DNA from: JABCPH02 sp963524305
GTDB taxonomy: Bacteria; Fusobacteriota; Fusobacteriia; Fusobacteriales; Leptotrichiaceae
Length of the DNA stretch: 64,000 nt
Direction of reading: 5' to 3'
Assembly: GCA_963524305.1 (NCBI GenBank)
Contig: CAURGH010000006.1
Coordinates: 28,687 to 92,686 of the forward strand
Part shown: positions 17,506 to 25,540 of the stretch, one piece after another
Layout: each line of letters starts with the position of its first letter
How positions within the stretch are numbered: the stretch's first letter is position 1
Notes under the pieces: model-generated
The model's database searches: none
What the model was told of the DNA's origin: nothing
The model's input: only the letters and a program-made list of their open reading frames with translations
Program-made: the position numbers and the translations under genes

Positions 17506-17544
17506 AATATTACAAAAGTTGTTTGAAAAAATTTTTGTAATATT
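17506..17544. repeat. Inverted repeat overlapping the DUF3290 promoter
   Basis: AATATTACAAAA (17506-17517) and TTTTGTAATATT (17533-17544) are perfect 12-base inverted arms flanking the -35 box. They could form an operator or a terminator of the upstream TraX gene. Confidence 0.5.
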
Positions 17545-17551
17545 GTATAAT
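17523..17551 (+). promoter_or_regulatory. Promoter of the DUF3290-DUF421 pair
   Basis: TTGAAA (17523-17528), 17-base spacer, TATAAT (17546-17551). It is embedded in the inverted repeat at 17506-17544. Confidence 0.65.
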
Positions 17552-17610
17552 TACGAAAGTTAATTAATAAGTTTTCGATAGAAAATTAGAAAGGAGAAGA
17601 ACATTAAAAT

Positions 17611-18054
17611 ATGGAATTTTATAATTTTAATTATTTAGAAAACCAAAAATTTGTGACAGATAAATTTTTTCTTGTTTTAATTATTTTAGTAATAGCATTT
17701 GTATTATTTGCATTTTGGAAATGGTTTAAAGGAAGTATTTCATTAAGAGATAAACAGCTTAGTTTACTTGGATTGATGTTTATTTTTTTATTTGCGTTAT
17801 ACCATTATAATAATTATATTGCTAAAACTGATCAAGAAAAAGTTTATAAAAATTCAGCTAGTGTTATAAAAAAATTATCTGAAAAATTTAAAGTTAATGA
17901 AAATGATATTTTTATAAATACGCCTGAAATAACAGAGGATACCGTTTATAAGATAAAAGATAAATTTTATCAAATTCACTGGGTGGGAAACAATATATTA
18001 GTTGAACAAATGACAGTTCCTTATGTGGATGAAGTTAAGATGCTTAAAGAATAA
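17611..18054 (+). CDS. DUF3290 family membrane protein
   Basis: A 147-residue protein with two N-terminal transmembrane helices (about 20-38 and 48-68) and a C-terminal soluble domain with YKNSASVIKKLSEKFKVNENDIFIN. This matches DUF3290, which is regularly encoded beside DUF421 proteins in Firmicutes. Function is unknown; a membrane complex with the next gene product is likely. AAAGGAGAAGA precedes the ATG. Confidence 0.8.
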   Translation: MEFYNFNYLENQKFVTDKFFLVLIILVIAFVLFAFWKWFKGSISLRDKQLSLLGLMFIFLFALYHYNNYIAKTDQEKVYKNSASVIKKLSEKFKVNENDIFINTPEITEDTVYKIKDKFYQIHWVGNNILVEQMTVPYVDEVKMLKE

Positions 18055-18105
18055 TAGTATTTGAATAGAAATAAAAAATATAAAAGAAAGGAAGATGATG
18101 TAATT

Positions 18106-18738
18106 TTGGATTTTATAATTCTTGTTGCAATAAAACTTACAATTGGATTTATTGCGTTAGTTTTATTCATGAATTTAAATGGACGAAGCCAATTGGCACC
18201 AACATCAACAGAAGATCAAATAGGTAATTATGTCCTTGGGGGAATTATTGGTGGTGTAATTTATAGTCCAAGTATATCAATAATTCAATTTTTAATAGTT
18301 CTTTTAATATGGGGACTTCTAATGACAATAACTGATTTTCTAAAAAATACAAATAAAAGCGTAAAAAAAATGATAGATGGACAAGTTGTGTACTTAATAA
18401 GAGATGGAAAAATGCTAACAGAAAATTTTGCACAAGCAACACTTTCAATTCCTGATTTTTACACAAAGTTGAGAACAAAAGGTGTTACGCAAATATCAGA
18501 TATAGAAGAAGCTTTTATGGAATCAAATGGACAACTTATTGTTATAAAAAAAGGTGAAGATGGTTATTCAAATTTATTAGTTTCTGAAGGGAACATACAA
18601 GAGGATAATTTGAAACATATTGGAAAAGATGATAATTGGTTGAAGGAAGAATTGGAAAAATATAACATTACCGATTTAAGTGAACTTTTTATTGTTGAGT
18701 ATAGTGGTGATGGTAAATTATTTATTGTGAAAAAATAA
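18106..18738 (+). CDS. DUF421 (YetF-like) membrane protein
   Basis: About 210 residues with three transmembrane helices in the first 90 (IILVAIKLTIGFIALVLFM, VLGGIIGGVIYSP, IIQFLIVLLIWGLLM), followed by a cytoplasmic domain containing GQVVYLIRDGKM. GRSQLAPTSTEDQIGNYVLG is the DUF421 hallmark. The family is linked to spore and envelope functions, but its activity is unclear. I favour TTG at 18106 after AAAGGAAG, since the ORF's first TTG at 18061 lacks a Shine-Dalgarno and the family starts near here. It is coupled to DUF3290 upstream. Confidence 0.8.
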   Translation: MDFIILVAIKLTIGFIALVLFMNLNGRSQLAPTSTEDQIGNYVLGGIIGGVIYSPSISIIQFLIVLLIWGLLMTITDFLKNTNKSVKKMIDGQVVYLIRDGKMLTENFAQATLSIPDFYTKLRTKGVTQISDIEEAFMESNGQLIVIKKGEDGYSNLLVSEGNIQEDNLKHIGKDDNWLKEELEKYNITDLSELFIVEYSGDGKLFIVKK

Positions 18739-18790
18739 ATTCATATTGAAAAAATATTAAAGTTAAAACTATAAAATAATATGAAAATAA

Positions 18791-18817
18791 AAGAAGAGGC
18801 CCTAAAGCCTCTTTTTA
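18791..18817. terminator. Bidirectional terminator between DUF421 gene and metH
   Basis: AGAGGC, CCTAAA loop, GCCTCT, with T-rich sequence downstream on both strands. Confidence 0.8.
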
Positions 18818-18823
18818 ATATAT

Positions 18824-21800
18824 TTACATATTAAAGTATTTACAGAATGGTTGTGAGAAAACAATCGCACTAACTGTAGCTTCTGGATACATCATATGCT
18901 CCTCAGTTAATCTAATTCCAAATCTTTCTGGTTTTAATAATCTAAATAATTTATCTTGATCTTCCAAATTTGGACAAGCTGGATATCCAAATGAATAACG
19001 ATTTCCTTGATATTGTGCTTTCAAAATATCTTCTATATTTATATCTTTATCAATAATTCCAACTTCTTTTCTCATTAATTGATGCACGTATTCAGAAGTA
19101 GCTTCAGCTAATTCAAGACCGATAGAGTTTACAATATGCCCTCTATAAAATTCACCTTTTTCTTTCATTTCGTTTGAAACGATTCTTGATTTTTCTCCAG
19201 CAGTTGCCACAAAAAATCCAATATAATCAATTCCTTCAGGAGAAACATAATCATTCAATGATAAATATTGTCCCCATTTTTGTCTTGGGAAATCAAAAGT
19301 TTCTAAAACTGTTGATAAATCATCTGAAAGAATTTCAATTTTCCCATCTTTAGACTTTCTACTAGGAAAGAATTTATAAATTGCTTTAATATCAAAATAA
19401 TCATCACCATGAATAATAATATCCACAATTTCATTATACAATTTAACTGCTCTAGGATCCTGTTTTTCAAGCATATCAGTTACAATCCACTTCATTCCCA
19501 AATGCTTTCCAATTAACATTTGTAAATTAATATATTTAAAAACATCTTTAGCCTTAATATTTGTAATAATTTGCTTATTCAAAGTAGTCGGCTTATAAAT
19601 TTTCTCAAAATCATATTCAGGCAATTTTACTTTAGAAAAATCAAAAGTTCCATCTTTATCTTTAATATCACTAACTGTAGGTTTCACTTTCAAATTCTCC
19701 AACGCTTTTTTGTCTTTAATTAACAATAAATCCCTTCTCTTTTGCAAATATTCTTTAAACTCTTCAAATTTTTCAGAAACAATCATTTTATTTAAATCTG
19801 ATAGAGCCGTCATCGCATCTTTTGAGTAAATAACAATATTGTTTTTGTATGATGGCTCAATTTTATTAATTGTGAATTTTTCAGTAAGTGCAGCACCACC
19901 AACAAATATAGGTATATCAATTCCAGCTTCTCTTAAAACAGCCACAGTATTCACCATTTCAGCAGCAGATTTTACTAATAATCCTGAAAGTCCTAAAAAG
20001 TCAGCTTTCTCATTAATCACAGCTTCTCTAATTTTTTCAGCAGGTGTATTTATTCCTAAATCAAGTACGTCATATCCGTTATTTCCGATGATAATTCCAA
20101 CAAGGTTTTTCCCAATATCATGAACATCACCTTTAACAGTTGCCATTATAACTTTACCTTTACTTGAAGACTCTGTTTTTTCCATAAATTGCTCCAAATA
20201 CGAAACAGATGCCTTCATAACTTCAGCACTTTGTAACACTTCAGCAACAATCAAATCGTTATTATTAAATAATTTTCCAACTTCATCCATTCCAGTCATC
20301 AAAGGCCCGTTAATTATCTCTAATGGGGAATATTTTTGTAACAATATATCCAATAAAGCATTCAAATCCTTTTTACTTCCCTCGACAACAAGATTTGAAA
20401 CTTTTTCTTCAGGTGTCATTTTATCATCAGCTAAATTCTTTTTAACAGAACCTTTTTTTTCACGATAAAAAGCTACAAAATTAGCAACTGTGTCATCATT
20501 CGTGTTAAATAGCAATTCTTCAGACAATTTTTTTTCTTTATCAGAAATTTCATTCATTGGAATAATTTTCTCAGTATTAACAATCGCAAAATCAAGTCCA
20601 GCTTCGTAAGCCTTATTCATGTAATAAGTATTCAACACTTCACGACCTGCAATTGGAAGTCCAAATGAAATATTACTTACTCCTAAAATAGTTTTTACAT
20701 TTGGCATTTCTTTTTTTATTTCTCTAATCGCTTCAATTGTGGCAGTAGCAGATCCAATATATTTTTGATCACCTGTCGCAACTGGGAATACAAGCGTATC
20801 AAATATGATATCTCTTTCATCAATTCCATATTTTTTAGTTAATAACTCATAACTTCTTCTAGCAACCTTAATTTTTTTCTCAAGCGAAACAGCCATTCCT
20901 TCCTCATCAATCAATCCAACAACGACAGCTGCTCCAAAATCTTTAATCAATTTTGCCATTTTTTCAAATTTCTTTTCTCCATCTTCTAAGTTAATTGAAT
21001 TTATAATCCCTTTCCCTTGAAGATAAGTAAGTCCTTCACGAATTACATTAATATCCGTAGAATCCAACATTATAGGTACTTTTGCAAATTTTGAAACTTT
21101 TTCCAAGAAATTTTTCATATCGCTAATTTCATCTCTATCAGGATTTGCAAGACAAACATCAATTACATCTGCATCCCCTTTAATTTGCAATCTAGCAACT
21201 TCTGTTGCTTCATCAAATTTTTCATTAGCAATTAAATTTTTGAAAATACGAGAACCAATAACATTTGTTCTTTCTCCAACATAAATTGGTCTATCTTTTG
21301 GCACTTCCAAAGTGATCAACCCTGTAACAGCATTCTCATTTTTATTTTCATCAATAACTCTAGGATCATACCCAATACTTTTATCTTTAATCGCTTTTAT
21401 AAACGCAGGAGTAGTTCCACAACAACCTCCAACAATATTTAAAAATTTATTTTGGAAGAAAGGTTCTATTTTAGCTGCCAATGTGCTTGGAGTTTCTTCG
21501 TATTGACCTTCTTCGTTTGGAAGTCCAGCATTAGGATATACAGAAATATATGTATTAGACACTTCATTTAATTTTTTCAAAAATTGTGTCATAAATTCAG
21601 GTCCAGTTGCACAGTTCAATCCTACAGAAAGTGGATTCATATGATGAACAGCGTAATAGAATGCATCTGCCGTTTGCCCAGCAAGAGTAGTTCCAGTACT
21701 TTCAATCGTAAACGATAACATCAATGGAACATAATAATTTTCATCCATTGCCTTTTCTAACCCTAAATATGCAGCTTTCAAGTTTCTAGTATCTTGTATT

Positions 21801-22324
21801 GTTTCAAATAAAATTAAATCAACACCTCCAGCTAAAAGCCCTGAAACTGCAGTATAATAAGAATGTATCAATTCCTCAAAAGTAACTCCACCTGTAACGC
21901 TGATAGATTTATTTGAAGGCCCTAAAGCTCCAGCCACATATAAATTTCTAGTTTCATTTGGATTTTCAGATTTATACTCATTAATCGCTTTTCTAGCAAT
22001 TTCAGCTGCAGTCTTGTTCATTTCAAAAACTTTATCTTCCAAATCGTAATCTTTTAATACAATATCTAACGCCCCAAAAGTGTTAGTTTCAATAATATCA
22101 CTTCCAGCCTTTAAATATTGTTTATGTATATTTTTTATAATTTCTGGTCTTTGCAACACAAGATAATCATTACAACCTTCATATTTTTCTCCACCAAAAT
22201 CTTCGGCAGTCAAATTTTCTTGTTGTAACATTGTTCCCATTGCTCCGTCTAGCAATAGAATTCGATTTTTTAAATCTTGTTGTAACAAATTATATGATTC
22301 AATATATTTTTTTTCTTTTGACAT
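18824..22324 (-). CDS. metH: Cobalamin-dependent methionine synthase
   Basis: A 1166-residue four-domain MetH. The homocysteine-binding barrel begins ILLLDGAMGTMLQ and holds the zinc cysteines in VGGCCGTTP. The pterin-binding domain begins about residue 350 (PIYVGERTNVIGSR). The cobalamin cap and binding domain follow, with the lower-ligand histidine in GDVHDIGKNLVG. The C-terminal AdoMet reactivation domain has YSFGYPACPNLEDQ. It transfers methyl from methyltetrahydrofolate to homocysteine. Length is near the family norm and all domains look intact. The organism therefore needs B12 from synthesis or uptake. No cobalamin or SAM riboswitch is visible upstream. Confidence 0.97.
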   Translation of the reverse strand: MSKEKKYIESYNLLQQDLKNRILLLDGAMGTMLQQENLTAEDFGGEKYEGCNDYLVLQRPEIIKNIHKQYLKAGSDIIETNTFGALDIVLKDYDLEDKVFEMNKTAAEIARKAINEYKSENPNETRNLYVAGALGPSNKSISVTGGVTFEELIHSYYTAVSGLLAGGVDLILFETIQDTRNLKAAYLGLEKAMDENYYVPLMLSFTIESTGTTLAGQTADAFYYAVHHMNPLSVGLNCATGPEFMTQFLKKLNEVSNTYISVYPNAGLPNEEGQYEETPSTLAAKIEPFFQNKFLNIVGGCCGTTPAFIKAIKDKSIGYDPRVIDENKNENAVTGLITLEVPKDRPIYVGERTNVIGSRIFKNLIANEKFDEATEVARLQIKGDADVIDVCLANPDRDEISDMKNFLEKVSKFAKVPIMLDSTDINVIREGLTYLQGKGIINSINLEDGEKKFEKMAKLIKDFGAAVVVGLIDEEGMAVSLEKKIKVARRSYELLTKKYGIDERDIIFDTLVFPVATGDQKYIGSATATIEAIREIKKEMPNVKTILGVSNISFGLPIAGREVLNTYYMNKAYEAGLDFAIVNTEKIIPMNEISDKEKKLSEELLFNTNDDTVANFVAFYREKKGSVKKNLADDKMTPEEKVSNLVVEGSKKDLNALLDILLQKYSPLEIINGPLMTGMDEVGKLFNNNDLIVAEVLQSAEVMKASVSYLEQFMEKTESSSKGKVIMATVKGDVHDIGKNLVGIIIGNNGYDVLDLGINTPAEKIREAVINEKADFLGLSGLLVKSAAEMVNTVAVLREAGIDIPIFVGGAALTEKFTINKIEPSYKNNIVIYSKDAMTALSDLNKMIVSEKFEEFKEYLQKRRDLLLIKDKKALENLKVKPTVSDIKDKDGTFDFSKVKLPEYDFEKIYKPTTLNKQIITNIKAKDVFKYINLQMLIGKHLGMKWIVTDMLEKQDPRAVKLYNEIVDIIIHGDDYFDIKAIYKFFPSRKSKDGKIEILSDDLSTVLETFDFPRQKWGQYLSLNDYVSPEGIDYIGFFVATAGEKSRIVSNEMKEKGEFYRGHIVNSIGLELAEATSEYVHQLMRKEVGIIDKDINIEDILKAQYQGNRYSFGYPACPNLEDQDKLFRLLKPERFGIRLTEEHMMYPEATVSAIVFSQPFCKYFNM

Positions 22325-22567
22325 AAATAATGTAATCTCTCCTTTTTAAAAATTAAAGTTATTAGGATTATTTTATCATAAAAATAGTCATGTGTATATA
22401 CATTTAACAATATATTTTAATAATTTAGTCATAAATAATAATAATTACTAAAAAATATAAAAAAAACGATGTCAAATATATAAAATATATCCAATACAAA
22501 ACTCCTTATTTTATCTACAAAAAAATTTTTTCGTATACTGTTTAACTTTTTTTTAATTAAATTCTAA

Positions 22568-22596
22568 TTGAAAAAATTCTAAAATAGAAGTATACT
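22568..22596 (+). promoter_or_regulatory. Promoter of the nrd operon
   Basis: TTGAAA (22568-22573), 17-base spacer, TATACT (22591-22596), about 90 bases before the first nrd gene. The -10 overlaps a candidate NrdR half-site. Confidence 0.65.
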
Positions 22597-22639
22597 ACAT
22601 ATGAGAAAAGAATTTTGAAGAAAACACAAGATATTGTGT
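22592..22639 (+). promoter_or_regulatory. Candidate tandem NrdR boxes
   Basis: ACACAAGATATTGTGT (22624-22639) fits the 16-base NrdR box consensus (acaCwAtATaTwGtgt) with one mismatch. A weaker half-match, ATACTACATATG, starts at 22592, exactly 32 bases upstream, over the -10. Tandem boxes about three helical turns apart at an nrd promoter are the known NrdR arrangement. Confidence 0.55.
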
Positions 22640-22645
22640 TTTTTT
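22621..22645 (+). terminator. Terminator-like hairpin in the nrd leader
   Basis: AAAACACAA, GATA loop, TTGTGTTTT, then T. It coincides with the NrdR box palindrome, so it may be purely a DNA-binding site rather than an attenuator. Confidence 0.35.
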
Positions 22646-22684
22646 AGTTGAAATTAATAGATTTAGTAAAAGGAAGTGTTTTAG

Positions 22685-22927
22685 ATGAAAAAATTAATTA
22701 AATTTGAAAAAAATGATTGTAATCCGTGTGCGATGGTATCGGAATTTTTAGATAAAAAGGGTGTTAGTTATGAAAGAGTAAATGCTTTTGACAATCCTGA
22801 AATGGCCATGAAATATAGAGTGAGAACAGTTCCAACTGTTGTTTTAGTTGACGATGAAACTGAAATTAAAAGAAGTATGGGATTTAAAGTAGAAGAATTG
22901 AATGAACTTTTGGCAGAATTAGATTAA
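22685..22927 (+). CDS. Thioredoxin/NrdH-like redox protein
   Basis: An 80-residue small thioredoxin-fold protein with the active site CNPC at residues 13-16 and the cis-proline motif TVPT. Its place at the head of nrdI-nrdE-nrdF suggests that it supplies electrons to the class Ib reductase, as NrdH does. Sequence alone cannot separate NrdH from other mini-thioredoxins. Confidence 0.8.
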   Translation: MKKLIKFEKNDCNPCAMVSEFLDKKGVSYERVNAFDNPEMAMKYRVRTVPTVVLVDDETEIKRSMGFKVEELNELLAELD

Positions 22928-22969
22928 TTGCTAATTATAAATTGTTCACGAAAAGAGATGATATAAATT

Positions 22970-23335
22970 ATGGTTATATATTATGATTCAAAAACTGGAA
23001 ATGTTCAACGGTTTGTAAATAAGGTGAAAAAAGAAAGACCTAATTGGAAATTTGTGAAGATTGATTCTGAAATGAAAGTTAATGAAGAAGGCCATTTACT
23101 AACATTTACAACTAAAATTGGAGAAACTCCAATTCCAACGAGTGAATTTTTAGAAAAAAATAGTAAATATATAAAATCAATAAGTTCTAGCGGGAATATG
23201 AACTGGGGTGTTTTTTTTGCAGTGGCAGCTGATAAAATGAGCGAAAAATATGGAATTCCAGTTTGCATGAAATTTGAGTTGTCAGGAACGCATGTTGAAG
23301 TAGAGCACTTTATTGAATATGTTGAAAAAAACTAG
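22970..23335 (+). CDS. nrdI: NrdI flavodoxin-like protein
   Basis: A 121-residue flavodoxin-type protein: YYDSKTGNVQRFV at the N-terminus (FMN phosphate loop), SSSGNMNWGVFFAVAADKMSEKYGIPV for the flavin ring region, and a terminal ELSGTHVEVEHFIEYV. NrdI supplies superoxide or peroxide to assemble the Mn(III)2-tyrosyl radical of NrdF. Its presence implies the manganese class Ib mode. It lies between the NrdH-like gene and nrdE. Confidence 0.92.
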   Translation: MVIYYDSKTGNVQRFVNKVKKERPNWKFVKIDSEMKVNEEGHLLTFTTKIGETPIPTSEFLEKNSKYIKSISSSGNMNWGVFFAVAADKMSEKYGIPVCMKFELSGTHVEVEHFIEYVEKN

Positions 23336-23402
23336 TATGAATTCAAGAATGTAACAAAAATTTAAATAGTAAAATTAAAAAAGTAAGGAGAATAGGTAAA
23401 AG

Positions 23403-25502
23403 ATGGTTGATAACAGAGCTAAAAAATGGATATACTTAAATAATGAAATAATGGTTAAAAAAGGTGAAGATTTTCAGCTTGAAAAGGATAAAGAAGCTGT
23501 TTATTCATATTTTGTGGATTATGTAAATAAAAATACTGTATTTTTTCATAATTTAGAAGAAAAAATGAGATATTTAATAAAAAATGACTATTATATCGAT
23601 TTTTATCAAATGTATAGTCACGATGAAATTAAAGAGCTTTTTAAAATGGTTTATGATAAGAAATTTAGATTCGCTTCATTTATGAGTGCTTCCAAATTTT
23701 ATCAAAGCTATGCGTTAATGGATGATACTGGAGAAAAATTTTTAGAGAGATATGAGGATAGAATTTCGGCAGTTTCATTGTATTTGGCACAGGGGAACTT
23801 TGAGAAGGCAAAAGAATATGCTTTGATGTTAATAAATCAAGAGTATCAACCAGCTACTCCTACTTTTTTAAATTCTGGGAAAAAGAGATCTGGAGAACTT
23901 GTTTCTTGCTTTCTAGATGAAATGGGAGATAATTTGAGTGGAATCGGGTATATTTTTGATTCTTCAATGAAACTTTCTTCGATTGGAGGAGGAGTTTCGA
24001 TTAACCTTTCCAAAATTAGAGCAAGAGGGGAATCCATTAAAGGAGTGGAAGGTAGAGCTTCTGGGGTTTTACCGATTATGAAAATATTAGAGGATATTTT
24101 TTCATATGCAAATCAGTTGGGGCAAAGAGCTGGAGCTGGGGCAGTTTACTTGAATGTATTTCACTCAGATATTAATGAATTTTTAGACAGTAAAAAAATA
24201 AATGTAGACGAAAAAATTAGAATAAAATCACTATCAATTGGAGTTATAATTCCAGATAAATTTATGCAGTTAGCAATGGAAGATGAAGTTTGCTATACAT
24301 TCAATCCACACACAGTATTTCTAGAATATGGACAATACTTGGATGAAATGGATATGAATGAAATGTACGAAAAATTAGTTGACAATCCAAATGTTAAAAA
24401 GAAAAAAATAAACGCAAGAGAACTTCTTGTAAAAATTTCTCAAACACAAAAAGAAAGCGGATATCCTTATTTGTTCTTTAAAGATAATGTAAATAAGGAA
24501 CACGCATTAAAAGGAATTGGAACGGTTAAATTCTCAAATTTGTGTACTGAAATAATGCAGTTGTCAGAAGTTTCAGATATTAATGCTTATTATGAAGAAG
24601 ATACGATAAGAAGAGGAATATCATGTAATTTAGGTTCATTAAATATTGCAACTGTTATGGAAAATAAGAAAATAAAAGAAGCTACAAAAGCTGCAATTGA
24701 TTCACTTACAATGGTTTCAGATTTAACAAACATCGACGTTGTTCCAACAATTAAAAAAGCAAATGAGGAATTACATTCTGTAGGACTTGGAGCAATGAAC
24801 TTACATGGATTTTTAGCTAAAAACTTCATTATGTATGAAAGCAAAGAAGCACTTGATTTTTGTAATGTATTCTTTATGATGGTTAATTTCTATTCATTGG
24901 AAAGATCAATGGAAATCGCAAAAGAAAGAGGTGAAACATTTAAAGATTTTGAAAAATCCGAATACGCTAACGGAAACTACTTCAATAAATATGTAACAAA
25001 AGAATACATGCCTCAAACAGAAAAAGTAAAATCACTATTTGAAGGAATCTACATCCCAACAAAAGAAGACTGGGCAAATTTAAAAGAGCAAGTAATGAAA
25101 TACGGAGTCTACAACGCCTACCGAATGGCAATAGCTCCAAACCAATCAACATCATACATTATGAACTCGACAGCCTCAGTAATGCCAGTAGTTGACACAA
25201 TAGAAGTTAGAGAATATGGAGATAGTACAACTTTCTACCCAATGCCATACTTAACAAATGACAACTTCTTCTTCTATAAATCAGCCTATGATATGGACCA
25301 AAAAAATATCTTGAAACTGATTTCTGTAATCCAAAGACACGTAGATCAAGGAATCTCGACTATTTTGTATACGAAAAGTACAGATAGCACTAGGGATTTG
25401 GCTAGACTTTATATTTATGCACATCGATTGGGGTTGAAGTCGCTTTATTATACACGGACTAGGAAGGCGACTATTGAGGAGTGTGTGAGTTGTTCGGTAT
25501 AA
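23403..25502 (+). CDS. nrdE: Class Ib ribonucleoside-diphosphate reductase alpha subunit
   Basis: A 699-residue NrdE. Features: PATPTFLNSGKKRSGELVSCFL with the first active-site cysteine, NLGSLNIATV, YGVYNAYRMAIAPNQSTSYIMNSTASVMPV, and a C-terminal CVSCSV carrying the redox cysteine pair. The N-terminal ATP-cone of class Ia enzymes is absent, as expected for Ib. It reduces NDPs to dNDPs with NrdF. AAGGAGAATAGG precedes the ATG. The partner nrdF is displaced about 3.1 kb downstream. Confidence 0.96.
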   Translation: MVDNRAKKWIYLNNEIMVKKGEDFQLEKDKEAVYSYFVDYVNKNTVFFHNLEEKMRYLIKNDYYIDFYQMYSHDEIKELFKMVYDKKFRFASFMSASKFYQSYALMDDTGEKFLERYEDRISAVSLYLAQGNFEKAKEYALMLINQEYQPATPTFLNSGKKRSGELVSCFLDEMGDNLSGIGYIFDSSMKLSSIGGGVSINLSKIRARGESIKGVEGRASGVLPIMKILEDIFSYANQLGQRAGAGAVYLNVFHSDINEFLDSKKINVDEKIRIKSLSIGVIIPDKFMQLAMEDEVCYTFNPHTVFLEYGQYLDEMDMNEMYEKLVDNPNVKKKKINARELLVKISQTQKESGYPYLFFKDNVNKEHALKGIGTVKFSNLCTEIMQLSEVSDINAYYEEDTIRRGISCNLGSLNIATVMENKKIKEATKAAIDSLTMVSDLTNIDVVPTIKKANEELHSVGLGAMNLHGFLAKNFIMYESKEALDFCNVFFMMVNFYSLERSMEIAKERGETFKDFEKSEYANGNYFNKYVTKEYMPQTEKVKSLFEGIYIPTKEDWANLKEQVMKYGVYNAYRMAIAPNQSTSYIMNSTASVMPVVDTIEVREYGDSTTFYPMPYLTNDNFFFYKSAYDMDQKNILKLISVIQRHVDQGISTILYTKSTDSTRDLARLYIYAHRLGLKSLYYTRTRKATIEECVSCSV

Positions 25503-25540
25503 ATAATTGAAAGTTTGGTTGTGTATAAAGAGGTGATATA

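Noticed and set aside
22325..22567. Possible cobalamin or SAM riboswitch before metH
   Set aside because: No B12-box or S-box core, only A/T-rich sequence.
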